64,000 nt of DNA from contig NZ_JAACFS010000014.1 in the NCBI RefSeq assembly GCF_029051645.1, forward strand, positions 62,001 to 126,000. Reading direction: 5' to 3'. Below the pieces are notes generated by a model. It was not told where the DNA came from. It searched no databases and saw nothing but the letters and a program-made list of their open reading frames with translations. Source of the stretch: Bradyrhizobium sp. CSA112 (GTDB lineage Bacteria > Pseudomonadota > Alphaproteobacteria > Rhizobiales > Xanthobacteraceae). This document shows positions 51,870 to 60,746 of this stretch, one piece after another. Within the stretch, counting starts at the first letter, position 1; the number at the start of each line of letters is the position of its first letter. The translations under genes were made by a program, and so were the position numbers.

Positions 51870-52487
51870 ATGCTTGCGCGTTTGGTTCTGGGGGCCGTCA
51901 CGGCCAGTGCGATGATCGTTCCTGCGCTGGCCGGGAGCATGAATGCCGACGAGGCGCGCAGGTTTGTGAGCGGCAAGGTTTTCGCCTTTACCTGTTTCGA
52001 CGGCACCCGTGGCGCCGGCCGCATCCTCGATGATCTCGGTGCAGCCGGTTCTATCCAATTCAGCGGCTCGGGCCCGATCCGTCATGTGCGCCTGCCCGGC
52101 AACACGCTGCAGATTCGCGGCCAGGCCGTTTGCGCTTCGATCAAGGGTCTTCCGTTCGAGCCGTGCTTCAATCTCGACAAGCGCGACGATCGCTCGTTCC
52201 GCGGCTCCGTCTCGGGCATGGGCTTTGCCTATTGCGATTTCCGCCATCAGGGCGCCTCGCAGATGCTGATGGCGCGCTCTGTGGCACGACCGCGTTCGCT
52301 GCATCGTCGGGAGGAGCCGTCGCGCGCGGCGGCTGACGCACGTGCCGAGGTAACGACGCGGGTCGAAACACCGGCGGTCGAAAGCGCCAAGCTCGAGCCG
52401 GTGAAATCCGAGCCGAAGGCGGAGCAGGCCAAGTCTGAACCGGCTAAGGCCGAGAGCGCCCCGGAGCTGCGCCGCTCGACCGATTGA
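51870..52487 (+). CDS. Exported hypothetical protein with charged C-terminal tail
   Basis: This 205-residue protein has a signal peptide (MLARLVLGAVTASAMIVPAL, cleavage near AGS). The mature domain (about 25-135) has four cysteines, in FAFTCFDGTRGAGRI, GQAVCASIKGLPFEPCFNLD and FAYCDFRHQG, which may form disulfides. The C-terminal 70 residues are Lys/Glu/Ala/Pro-rich (EPVKSEPKAEQAKSEPAKAE) and disordered. I do not recognise a named family. GGAG precedes ATG 51870 by seven bases; an in-frame ATG at 51819 is less likely. Confidence 0.78.
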   Translation: MLARLVLGAVTASAMIVPALAGSMNADEARRFVSGKVFAFTCFDGTRGAGRILDDLGAAGSIQFSGSGPIRHVRLPGNTLQIRGQAVCASIKGLPFEPCFNLDKRDDRSFRGSVSGMGFAYCDFRHQGASQMLMARSVARPRSLHRREEPSRAAADARAEVTTRVETPAVESAKLEPVKSEPKAEQAKSEPAKAESAPELRRSTD

Positions 52488-52706
52488 TCGCGGAAACGGC
52501 GCCTGGGCCAGGACGGCAAATAAGCTCGAGATCGAATGGGCGTGCGGCCGGTCCGAGAGCCATCACGCGGCCGCTGAATCATCCCGCATCCAGCCTCATC
52601 CGGCATACCCGATCCCGTAGTCATACGGGCTAGCGGATTCACGCGCTGGCAGCGAATCTCATTCCAAGTGGTGACCGGCAGAGCAGGCCGGGAGGCGGCC
52701 CAACAC

Positions 52707-52952
52707 ATGAGATCAATCATGCCGCTGTATTTTTTTCGGATCAGCCACGGTCGCTACGCAGGCGCGTCCGATCAAGGATCCGAATTCGAAAGCCGCGAGG
52801 CCGCCTGGACCGAGATGACCAAGGTTTGCGGCAACCTCCTCGGCAGCCTTTCGCGCAGCCTGAAACAGAACGCCGAATGGCAGATGGAGCTTCTCGACGA
52901 AGCCAAGAAGCCGGTGTTCAGGATTCGCCTTGTCGCGGAATCCGTTAGTTGA
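52707..52952 (+). CDS. DUF6894-like small protein
   Basis: This 81-residue protein reads MRSIMPLYFFRISHGRYAGA and then SREAAWTEMTKVCGNLLGSL and WQMELLDEAKKPVFRIRLVA. The YFF...G...D/E...EA plan and final beta strand resemble the DUF6894 family of Rhizobiales. ATG 52707 is used because GGGAGG is 11 bases upstream; ATG 52719 (MPLYFF) matches the usual family start and is the alternative. Function unknown. Confidence 0.75.
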   Translation: MRSIMPLYFFRISHGRYAGASDQGSEFESREAAWTEMTKVCGNLLGSLSRSLKQNAEWQMELLDEAKKPVFRIRLVAESVS

Positions 52953-52968
52953 CGCTCCATCTGAGAGA

Positions 52969-55680
52969 TCAACTCCCTGTCGGTGCGGCGGGCGCGGCCG
53001 GCGCGGCCGCTTGCCTGCGGAACAGGATCCGCTGGTAAAGCCAGCCGATCGCCACCAACACCAGGCCGAGACACATGAACGACAGCGCGCGGTAGACGCC
53101 GGTCAGTGTCGACATGTCGATCAGGAAGGCTTTCAGGATCGTTAGTGCGATGACGATCGCGGACGCCAGCCGCGCGCGCTGCGAGTTGAAGAGAATGCCG
53201 ATGCCGAGCAGTACGACGCCGAACGCCAGATACGCGATCGAGTAGGTGTATTGCTCGGCGCCGGTGGTCGGACCGACGGACAAGACCGGGCCGTGATAGA
53301 TTCGCCGGATCTCAAACGTCACGTAAGCAAGCGCGAGAACGAGCGCGCCCGCCGCGATCGTGTTGGCGTAGGCGACCGGTCGGCGGCCTGCCACGGCATA
53401 GGACAATAGCAGCGCGAGTACCGCGGGCAGGGCGTAGCCAAGCAGCAGGAGGTTGATGACGATGCCGCCGACGTCGATGTGCCAGAGAATCGGGTTTTCC
53501 AGCAGCAACAGCCCGAACAGCGCCGCGAGGCCGGCGAACGCCGTCAGCAGGATCGCGCCGGCATTGTGGATAACGCTGCCGGTGCGGATGCGGAGGCGCT
53601 CCAGTCCGATCGCCATCGCCAGCGCCACGCAGACCTGCAGCGCGACCTCGGTCAGGCCGGCACTCTGGCGATAGACGTCGCCATTATTGACGGCATGACG
53701 GATCTCCATGAACGCGAGCAGCACCGTGAACAGGATTGCTGCCGCCTCCACCGTCCGCAGCGGTGCGTCATCGCCGCCACGGCGCAGGAAGATGCTGCCG
53801 GCCCAGAACGAGAGAGCGGGAATGCCGTAGCCCCACAACAGCCAGTTGAAGATCGGCGTGGTGCCGACGGCGCTGCCTACGATGCGCGGCTCGTAGCCGA
53901 TCCGCAGCACCACGATGCCGGCAAGGATGGCAGCGAGCGCGCGCAGGAACGGGATCGGCCGCTGCGTCGAAATCCACGCCGTGCCTGCCGACATCAAAGC
54001 CAGCGCGATTGTCAGCCAGCCTTTTTCCAGCGCAAAGGTCAGCGCGAGCGCCAGCGCTGCGAGCGCGCCGGTCGCGAACAACGCGATCGAGGTCTGCAAT
54101 CCCGGTCGGTCATCGCGCTTGCTGAGGATCTCGGTTGCGGCGGCATAGGCCGCGGCCAGCATCACCGCGAGAATCGCAAACGGAATCGAGCGGTCGAGAT
54201 GCGCGATGCGGGCGTAGAGCGCGACCAGAAGCGCCAGCGGCGTGAAGACCGCCGCGGCCGACCAGATCACCGGTATGACCGGCCCCGCGAAGCGGCCCTG
54301 CGCCAGGAATCCCGCCACGCCGAAGCCCACGGCGAAGATCGCAGCCGAGATCAGGTGCAGCGACACCGATCCGTCGGTGGCACGCGGCCCGATGTCTGAC
54401 AACGGGCCACCGGGCAGCACCAGCATATCGGGATTGGCGCGAACGGCCCATTCGGCGAACACCACAAAGACCAACGCGGCGGCGGCTCCGACAGCGCCGG
54501 CGGCGGCGTCGCTGCGCCAGGCGACAAGCAGGCTGCCGGCCACCAGCAGGCCGAACACGATCATCGCAGTGTCGGCATGGAAGCTGTTCAGCACGATCAA
54601 GGTCGCGCCGAGCAGATAGGCCGCAAGCGAGCCGGATGAGATCGGCTCGACCTGCCCCTCGTCGGCGGGCGGGCCGAACATGAAACCGCACACCACGAGC
54701 AGGGCGGCGAGAATGAAACCGGCGAGCACGTGGAACGCATGCGGGCCGACCATCGATGGGCCGCATTGCAGGCAGGGGAACGTCCATAGCAGCGCGAACG
54801 CAATCGCGGTGACTGCGAGCCAGCGCCACAGCCTGACGCGCGCCAGACCGAAGGCGGCTGCGGTGACGATCGCGAGATAGATGTAGAGCGCCCAGAAGTC
54901 CGGCTTGTCGGATGAGACCAGGATCGGGGTTACGAAGGCGCCGACGACGCCAAGGCCGGCGAGCGCCGGGCCATGCAGCAGCGCTGCGGCCAGCGTGCCG
55001 AGCGCCACCAGCCCGAGCAGGATGAACGCAGTCGCGGGCACCAGGAAGCCATACAGCGCATAGGCGGCGTACACCGTAGCAAACGCCACTGCTGTTCCGG
55101 CAGCAGTCAGAATGGCCGGAATGTTGGCAATCGGCAGGGTCGCAATGGAAGACACGCTCTCCTTGCGGCGGGTCCATTCACCAGCCAGCAGAAGGGCCGC
55201 CGCAAACAACCCGCCCAGCATGGTGCGCACGCCTGGACCTAGCAGGCCAGCCTCGATCGAGTATCGAACCATGAAGAATCCGCCGAGCGCAAGCGTCAGC
55301 CCGCCGACCCACACCACCCAGCGGGTGCCGATCGTCTCCTCGAAGCCGCGATCGGGCTGCGGTGGTGGCGGTGGCGGCGCACCGCCTGCGGCCTGCTCTG
55401 GAGTCTCGGAGGGCGCAACGGGCGCGGCGGGTTCTACGTCGGGGACGATGGGCGGTGGTGTTGGCGCGGCTCCGGCCGAGGCCGGCGGCAGGGTCTGCTC
55501 GAAGGCTTCAAATGGCGTGAGCGGCGGGGGCACGGGCCCAGCCGCGGTCGCCGGTGACGCCTGGATGGCCTCCAGGCGCTGGCGCAACTCCGCCACTTCA
55601 TTCATGGCTTTCCGCGCGAAGATCAGAGCAACGATCGCGATCGCGAGCGGCGCGAAGAAGAAGAAGGGGTCGTCGAACAT
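52969..55680 (-). CDS. DUF2339 giant polytopic membrane protein
   Basis: This 903-residue protein starts MFDDPFFFFAPLAIAIVALI, followed by a short coiled segment (ARKAMNEVAELRQRLEAIQA) and a Pro-rich linker (about 45-120). It then has about two dozen membrane helices, beginning near RWVVWVGGLTLALGGFFMVR. DUF2339 proteins are large membrane proteins without a known function. ATG 55680 has GGAGG four bases upstream; the frame runs to 55788 but without a good signal. The C-terminus is Ala/Pro-rich. Confidence 0.92.
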   Translation of the reverse strand: MFDDPFFFFAPLAIAIVALIFARKAMNEVAELRQRLEAIQASPATAAGPVPPPLTPFEAFEQTLPPASAGAAPTPPPIVPDVEPAAPVAPSETPEQAAGGAPPPPPPQPDRGFEETIGTRWVVWVGGLTLALGGFFMVRYSIEAGLLGPGVRTMLGGLFAAALLLAGEWTRRKESVSSIATLPIANIPAILTAAGTAVAFATVYAAYALYGFLVPATAFILLGLVALGTLAAALLHGPALAGLGVVGAFVTPILVSSDKPDFWALYIYLAIVTAAAFGLARVRLWRWLAVTAIAFALLWTFPCLQCGPSMVGPHAFHVLAGFILAALLVVCGFMFGPPADEGQVEPISSGSLAAYLLGATLIVLNSFHADTAMIVFGLLVAGSLLVAWRSDAAAGAVGAAAALVFVVFAEWAVRANPDMLVLPGGPLSDIGPRATDGSVSLHLISAAIFAVGFGVAGFLAQGRFAGPVIPVIWSAAAVFTPLALLVALYARIAHLDRSIPFAILAVMLAAAYAAATEILSKRDDRPGLQTSIALFATGALAALALALTFALEKGWLTIALALMSAGTAWISTQRPIPFLRALAAILAGIVVLRIGYEPRIVGSAVGTTPIFNWLLWGYGIPALSFWAGSIFLRRGGDDAPLRTVEAAAILFTVLLAFMEIRHAVNNGDVYRQSAGLTEVALQVCVALAMAIGLERLRIRTGSVIHNAGAILLTAFAGLAALFGLLLLENPILWHIDVGGIVINLLLLGYALPAVLALLLSYAVAGRRPVAYANTIAAGALVLALAYVTFEIRRIYHGPVLSVGPTTGAEQYTYSIAYLAFGVVLLGIGILFNSQRARLASAIVIALTILKAFLIDMSTLTGVYRALSFMCLGLVLVAIGWLYQRILFRRQAAAPAAPAAPTGS

Positions 55681-55801
55681 GGAGCCTCCAGGCGGCCGCG
55701 TCAGACCGTTAACCGGCCACGTCGGCAGCCCGGTTGCAATCCTGTGTGCGCCTTTGTCCGCTAAAAGTTCAAATGGGGCATTCGCCATCAGCAGTCATCG
55801 T

Positions 55802-55921
55802 GTCCCGGACGCGGTGCGGCGCGCAGCGCTGCTCCGCAGAGCCGGGACCCATGATCGCTTGGGCCCCGGATCAGCAGCGCATCACGCCGCAAGCGCGGCG
55901 TGATGCGCAGCATCCGGGGAA
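55802..55921. repeat. Intergenic palindromic repeat, family I
   Basis: Starts GTCCCGGACGCGGTGCGGCG and ends GATGCGCAGCATCCGGGGAA, with CGCATCACGCCGC/GCGGCGTGATGCG as strong inner arms. It lies between the DUF2339 and phosphatase genes. Seen once here. Confidence 0.9.
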
Positions 55922-55928
55922 CATCGCG

Positions 55929-56435
55929 TCATTCCAAATCGACGCGGAACGGCCGGCCTTCGACGGTCATGCTGCCGGGGCCCATTTCGTCGAGTGCGCG
56001 CAGCATCCGCCCCTCGCGTCCCAGAGCCTTGTCGGCGAGACTGACGATCAGCCGGTTGGGGGAGGCGATCGGGGAGCGGGCGCGAATCTGCCTCGCTATC
56101 TCGATCTCGTCGCGGTGCGGATTGAGCGCGCAGGCGGCCGCAAAGGCGCTCGCGGTGGAGCGGCTGATGCCGGCATAGCAATGCACCACCATCGGCGCGT
56201 TGCGGTCCCAGCTACGGACGAAATTCAGCACCCTTTCGATATGATGATCTGCCGGCGCGACAAAACCGTCCATGTGCTCGGTGATGTCGTCCATCGACAC
56301 TTTCAGATGGTTGGCCTCGAGCACCGATGCCGGGCGGAGCACCTGATCGACATTGGCCATTACGGTGAGAATGTGGCTGGCGCCAGTGGCTTTGACGATC
56401 TCGGGAAGTGCGGCAAGCGAACAGACGTGAAGCAT
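55929..56435 (-). CDS. Cysteine-based protein tyrosine phosphatase-like protein
   Basis: This 168-residue protein carries the CX5R phosphatase loop HCYAGISRS (Cys86, Arg92). ANHLKVSMDDITEHMDG and FVAPADHHIERVLNFVRSWD form the preceding part of the fold, where Asp in MDD could act as general acid. Size and style match the short tyrosine phosphatase-like family. The substrate is unknown and phosphotyrosine may not be the natural one. It is monocistronic, flanked by two repeats. Confidence 0.88.
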   Translation of the reverse strand: MLHVCSLAALPEIVKATGASHILTVMANVDQVLRPASVLEANHLKVSMDDITEHMDGFVAPADHHIERVLNFVRSWDRNAPMVVHCYAGISRSTASAFAAACALNPHRDEIEIARQIRARSPIASPNRLIVSLADKALGREGRMLRALDEMGPGSMTVEGRPFRVDLE

Positions 56436-56480
56436 GGCGATCCCTGGTATTCCTGGTTGCCGAGATTATAGCTGCTGCTT

Positions 56481-56572
56481 GTAGGGTGGGCAAAGGCGCG
56501 TTTGCGCCGGTGCCCACCATCTTGTTTCCGAGGGAAATAATGGTGGGCACGCTTGCGCTTTGCCCACCCTAC
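56481..56572. repeat. Intergenic palindromic repeat, family B copy 6
   Basis: GTAGGGTGGGCAAAGGCGCG at left and GCGCTTTGCCCACCCTAC at right, inner GGTGCCCACCAT and ATGGTGGGCACG. It lies between the phosphatase gene start and the HD hydrolase end. Confidence 0.95.
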
Positions 56573-56584
56573 AACGGCCTCCAT

Positions 56585-57196
56585 TCAACCAAGCAGCAGC
56601 TTGAATCGGGCCAAAAACTGCTTCTCGGCCCGGGCCGCAGTCCACGGCGTCAGATAATCACGCACCGTGGCCTCGGGCAGGCCGGGATCTCTGCCGAACA
56701 GGCGCTTCGCCTCGGCCTGTGAAAATCCTGCCAGATGGGTGGCTTCGAGATAGGCCGCGCCGCGATCGGCCGCCTTGATGGCTTTGGTGATTTCATCGGC
56801 GAGAGTTGGCGGCAGGCCGAAGCGAATATGGATCGCCGCCAGCAGGCGCTTTTCCACCACCTTGTAGTCGCCGCCGAGCACCGCCTTGAACGGCGAGATC
56901 ATGTCGCCGATGACATATTCCGGTGCGTCGTGCAGCAGCGCAGCGAGCCGGAAGCTGACGTCGACGCGCGGCATCTGCTCGCGCATCACGGTTTCCACCA
57001 GCAGCGTATGCTGCGCCACCGAGAAAATATGCGCGCCGCTGGTCTGCCCGTTCCAGCGCGCAACGCGCGCCAGGCCATGGGCGATGTCGGCTATCTCGAT
57101 ATCGAGCGGGGAGGGGTCCAGCAGGTCGAGCCGCCGCCCCGACAGCATCCGCTGCCAGGCGCGGTTGGCGATGCTGGACGATTTTCGCGTCGTCAT
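56585..57196 (-). CDS. HD-domain hydrolase (YfbR-like)
   Basis: This 203-residue protein starts MTTRKSSSIANRAWQRMLSG. HD-domain ligands are in GAHIFSVAQHTLLVETVM (about 55-72) and RLAALLHDAPEYVIGDMISP (HD near 90). The fold and size resemble YfbR-type 5'-nucleotidases and related phosphohydrolases; substrate is unknown. Its ATG at 57196 overlaps the tag stop codon in an ATGA four-base overlap, so translation is probably coupled to tag. A long in-frame extension upstream lies inside tag and is not the gene. Confidence 0.87.
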   Translation of the reverse strand: MTTRKSSSIANRAWQRMLSGRRLDLLDPSPLDIEIADIAHGLARVARWNGQTSGAHIFSVAQHTLLVETVMREQMPRVDVSFRLAALLHDAPEYVIGDMISPFKAVLGGDYKVVEKRLLAAIHIRFGLPPTLADEITKAIKAADRGAAYLEATHLAGFSQAEAKRLFGRDPGLPEATVRDYLTPWTAARAEKQFLARFKLLLG

Positions 57197-57819
57197 TTGG
57201 CCTTGAGGCGGGGCTTGCGAAGTTTGCCGCAGCAGGCCTCGTGGCAGAAGCACGTGACCAGATGGTCGTTGACCATGCCGGTGGCCTGCATGAAGGCGTA
57301 GACGATGGTCGGGCCGACGAATTTGAAACCGCGCGCGCCGAGCTCCTTTGAAATCTTGATCGAGACCGGCGTTGAGACCGGCACGCTGGCCGTGGTCTTG
57401 AACTGGTTGACGAGGGGCTTGCCGTCGACGAAGTCCCACAGGAATTTGGAGAAGCCCGCACCTTCTTCCATGATCTTCAGATAGGCCTTGGCGCTGTTGA
57501 CGGCGCCTTCGATCTTGGCGCGGTTGCGCACGATGCCGGCATCGTTCATCAGGGCGTGAATCTTTTTGGCGTTGTAACGCGCGATCTTCTCCGGCTGGAA
57601 GTCGTCGAAGGCTTTGCGAAAATTTTCGCGCTTGCGCAAAATCGTGATCCACGACAGCCCGGCCTGGAAGCCGTCGAGGATCAGCTTTTCATAGAGCGCC
57701 CGGTCGTCATATTCTGGCACGCCCCACTCGGTGTCGTGATAGGCCATGTAGAACGGGTCTTCGCCGGGCCACGGGCACCGTATCTTGCCGTCGGGGTGCA
57801 GGCGCGCAGATTTGCTCAT
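57193..57819 (-). CDS. tag: DNA-3-methyladenine glycosylase I
   Basis: This 208-residue enzyme excises 3-methyladenine from alkylated DNA. The conserved N-terminus RCPWPGEDPFYMAYHDTEWG includes zinc ligands Cys15 and His28, with the C-terminal pair in NDHLVTCFCH. The helix-hairpin-helix core contains LDGFQAGLSWITILRKRENF. Length fits the family. It overlaps ygfZ upstream and the HD hydrolase downstream by four bases each, a compact operon. Confidence 0.96.
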   Translation of the reverse strand: MSKSARLHPDGKIRCPWPGEDPFYMAYHDTEWGVPEYDDRALYEKLILDGFQAGLSWITILRKRENFRKAFDDFQPEKIARYNAKKIHALMNDAGIVRNRAKIEGAVNSAKAYLKIMEEGAGFSKFLWDFVDGKPLVNQFKTTASVPVSTPVSIKISKELGARGFKFVGPTIVYAFMQATGMVNDHLVTCFCHEACCGKLRKPRLKAK

Positions 57820-58697
57820 GCGACGGTCTGCTTCGGTGGGGTGCGAACATCGTTCGGGTCGGTCAGCCGGATCGCAAGGCCGCCGGCCGTCAACGCATGT
57901 CCGGCATCGAGCGCGTCTGCAACGCGGTCGATCCGGACCAACGCGAGGCCATGGCCACCGGCGGTCGATCCCATGGTGCCGACCTGCTTGTCGCCGCCGA
58001 GAACGGCAGCGCCCGTCTCCGGCGAAAGGTCTTCGAGCGTAATCCGCACGATCCGTGTGCGCGCGGTGCCGCGATGCTGCATCCGCGACACCACTTCCTG
58101 GCCGACATAACAGCCCTTGTCGAAGTCGACGCCGTGCAGGCGATCCATATTCGTCTCGTGCGGAAACGCGTCGCTGTACATGAAATCGAGCCCGCCGCGC
58201 GGCACGCCCATGGCGATGCGATGGGCCTCATAGGCCTCGCTGTCGACGAGATCGGCGCCGATCAGATCGGCCACCTTCTGCTTGAGCTCTTCGGGCACGA
58301 GGATGCGCCAGCCCAGCGCCTCTTGCCGCGGATCGGCAAACGCCAGATCGGGCTTCATCGCAGGCTCGCCGTCCCACGCTGCCAGCACGCCCATGCTGCC
58401 CGAGATATTTTCCACCGCGACCTTGGCGCGCAGCTTGTAGAAGCCGAGCTTGTCGGCGAGGTTCTGCGCCAGCGCGCGGGGCGCATCGATCAGGAAGCCT
58501 CCGCCATGGCCGGCCGGGGCTTCCGTGATCAGGAAGTCGGCCGTGATCTTGCCCTGCGGCGTCAGCAGCGCGCCGAACCGGCCAAGGCCGGGCTCGAGCA
58601 GCGTGATGTCTGTGGTGACGAGGCCGTTGAGGAAGCTGCGGGCATCCTCGCCGCTGACCTTGACCACGCCCCGGTCCGGAAGAAACGCTGCTTTCAT
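57816..58697 (-). CDS. ygfZ: Folate-binding YgfZ/GcvT-like Fe-S assembly factor
   Basis: This 293-residue protein has the diagnostic KGCYVGQE motif at 194-201, N-terminal MKAAFLPDRGVVKVSGEDAR, and a GcvT-like fold. YgfZ/IBA57 proteins use folate to assist maturation or repair of some [4Fe-4S] enzymes. It leads the overlapping set ygfZ-tag-HD hydrolase and is divergent from the dihydroorotase gene. ATG 58697 is used; no better start is apparent. Confidence 0.94.
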   Translation of the reverse strand: MKAAFLPDRGVVKVSGEDARSFLNGLVTTDITLLEPGLGRFGALLTPQGKITADFLITEAPAGHGGGFLIDAPRALAQNLADKLGFYKLRAKVAVENISGSMGVLAAWDGEPAMKPDLAFADPRQEALGWRILVPEELKQKVADLIGADLVDSEAYEAHRIAMGVPRGGLDFMYSDAFPHETNMDRLHGVDFDKGCYVGQEVVSRMQHRGTARTRIVRITLEDLSPETGAAVLGGDKQVGTMGSTAGGHGLALVRIDRVADALDAGHALTAGGLAIRLTDPNDVRTPPKQTVA

Positions 58698-58834
58698 AAG
58701 CTAAATCGGCCTCTTTTGACGTGTTTTTGAAGTTCCGGAGAAAACGCAGGTGACGGATATCCCATGCGAAGTTAAGGCGCTAAGGTGCCGCCAACAAGGC
58801 CTGTGCGAAAGCCTGACGCGGGCGTCGAGGACCG

Positions 58835-60169
58835 ATGAATCAACGATTTGATACCATTCTAAAATCCGGCACCGTGGTCAATCAGGACGGCGAGGGCATC
58901 CGCGACATCGGCATTTCCAACGGCCGGATCGCCGCGATCGGCGGGCTGGGACAAGCCTCCGCCGCCGAGACAATCGACTGCAAGGGCCTGCACATCCTGC
59001 CGGGCGTGATGGACACGCAGGTGCATTTCCGCGAGCCGGGCCAGACGCATAAGGAAGATCTTGAAACCGGTTCGCGCAGTGCCGCGATGGGTGGCGTCAC
59101 GGCTGTGTTCGAAATGCCGAACACCGATCCGCTGACCGTCACGGAAGCCAACTTCACCGACAAGGTGAAGCGCGGCCGTCACCGCATGCATTGCGACTTT
59201 GCTTTCTTCATCGGTGGCACGCGCGAGAATGTTCAGGATTTACCTGAACTCGAACGCGCACCGGGCTGCGCCGGCGTGAAGGTATTTATCGGCTCCTCCA
59301 CCGGTGCGCTGCTGGTCGAGGATGACGAGAGCCTGCGCCGCATCTTCCAGGTGATCCGCCGCCGCGCTGCCTTTCACGCCGAGGATGAATACCGCCTCAA
59401 CGAGCGCAAGCCGCTCCGCGTCGAGGGCGATCCGCGCTCGCATCCGGTATGGCGCGACGAGACCGCGGCGCTGATGGCGACCCAGCGGCTGGTCAATCTT
59501 GCGCGCGAAACGGGAAAACGCATCCACGTCCTGCACATCTCGACCAAGCAGGAAATCGACTATCTGCGCGACCACAAGGATGTCGCCTCCTGCGAGGCGA
59601 CGCCGCATCATCTCACCATGGCCGCACCCGAATGCTACGAGCGGCTCGGCACCCGCGCGCAGATGAACCCGCCGGTGCGCTCGGCCGATCACCGCGACGG
59701 TATCTGGTACGGCATCGAGCAAGGCATCATCGATGTGCTTGGTTCCGACCACGCTCCGCATACGCTGGAGGAAAAGGCGAAAACCTATCCGGCCTCGCCC
59801 TCGGGCATGACCGGAGTGCAGACGCTCGTGCCCTTGATGCTCGACCACGTCAATGCGGGGCGGCTGTCGCTGGCACGCTTCGTCGATCTGACGAGCGCGG
59901 GCCCTGCGCGTCTCTACAACATCGCCTGCAAGGGCCGCATTGCAGCAGGCTATGACGCCGATTTCACCATCGTCGATCTGAAGCGCTCCGAGACCATCAC
60001 CAACAAATGGGTAGCCTCGCGCGCCGGCTGGACGCCCTATGACGGCATGCGTGTCACGGGTTGGCCCGTCGGCACCTTCGTGCGCGGCAAGCGTGTGATG
60101 TGGCAGGGTGAGGTAACGGCGCCTTCCACCGGCGAGCCGGTGCGGTTCTTGGAGACGTTGACGGCGTGA
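58835..60169 (+). CDS. pyrC: Dihydroorotase
   Basis: This 444-residue amidohydrolase cyclises carbamoyl-aspartate to dihydroorotate in pyrimidine synthesis. Metal-binding motif DTQVHFREPGQTHKEDL is at about 59-75, with conserved EMPNTDPLT, the VKVFIGSSTGALLVEDD block, HVLHISTKQEI and LGSDHAPHTLEEK where Asp is catalytic. It is a class-I-type, allantoinase-like dihydroorotase, so a related cyclic amide substrate is a minor alternative. It is divergent from ygfZ and alone. Confidence 0.93.
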   Translation: MNQRFDTILKSGTVVNQDGEGIRDIGISNGRIAAIGGLGQASAAETIDCKGLHILPGVMDTQVHFREPGQTHKEDLETGSRSAAMGGVTAVFEMPNTDPLTVTEANFTDKVKRGRHRMHCDFAFFIGGTRENVQDLPELERAPGCAGVKVFIGSSTGALLVEDDESLRRIFQVIRRRAAFHAEDEYRLNERKPLRVEGDPRSHPVWRDETAALMATQRLVNLARETGKRIHVLHISTKQEIDYLRDHKDVASCEATPHHLTMAAPECYERLGTRAQMNPPVRSADHRDGIWYGIEQGIIDVLGSDHAPHTLEEKAKTYPASPSGMTGVQTLVPLMLDHVNAGRLSLARFVDLTSAGPARLYNIACKGRIAAGYDADFTIVDLKRSETITNKWVASRAGWTPYDGMRVTGWPVGTFVRGKRVMWQGEVTAPSTGEPVRFLETLTA

Positions 60170-60218
60170 GAGTTTCTGCTGTGCGAGAGGCGCGGCGTCG
60201 TGCCCCATCACAGTCGTC

Positions 60219-60316
60219 GTCACCCGCGAAGGCGGGTGATCCAGTATTCCAGAGACGATAGCGATTGAATCGAGAGGCTTCGGCGTACTGGATCGCCCGC
60301 CTTCGCGGGCGATGAC
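60219..60316. repeat. Intergenic palindromic repeat, family E copy 2
   Basis: GTCACCCGCGAAGGCGGGTG at left and CCCGCCTTCGCGGGCGATGAC at right with ATCCAGTATTCCAGAGACG in the middle. The plan matches 35420-35520. It lies between the dihydroorotase and a small hypothetical gene. Confidence 0.92.
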
Positions 60317-60328
60317 AGCGGAGTAAAT

Positions 60329-60595
60329 CTACTGCTTCGCCAGCGACAGCGAAAACTCGCCGTTGCGCACGCGAACCGAGAGACCCTCGACGAATTTCGC
60401 CACCGCGTCCTCGCCATAGGTCGAGACCAGTTCGGCCAGCGCCGTGAACAGGCTCGCCTGTGCGAGGCAGTCGCCATCGACGCCTTCGTGCCGCGCTTCC
60501 GCCCAGGCCTCGTTCAGGTAGCACAGGGCAGTCTGCTTCTGTTCGTGATCGGGAAGCGGCTCGCGGGCGATCGAGAAGGAGGCTGGGCGGCTCAT
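60329..60595 (-). CDS. Small hypothetical protein
   Basis: This 88-residue, acidic, helical protein starts MSRPASFSIAREPLPDHEQK. It has CYLNEAWAEARHEGVDGDCL and LAELVSTYGEDAVAKFVEGL and ends with a strand-like RVRNGEFSLSLAKQ. I recognise no named family. No signal or membrane segment is seen. ATG 60595 is chosen as the first plausible start in a frame that extends 14 codons further upstream. Confidence 0.7.
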   Translation of the reverse strand: MSRPASFSIAREPLPDHEQKQTALCYLNEAWAEARHEGVDGDCLAQASLFTALAELVSTYGEDAVAKFVEGLSVRVRNGEFSLSLAKQ

Positions 60596-60746
60596 GAAGC
60601 TCAACGAAATCTGCGCGCGAACCAGGGCGGATCGCATCCTAACGCGATAAGCTGTAGCATGCGGTGCGAGCCCGCCTAGGCCACATCTTTAAGAAAGGTT
60701 AACGGCGCTGCCGAATTTCAGGCGGTGACAAAAGTTCCCGCTCGTT

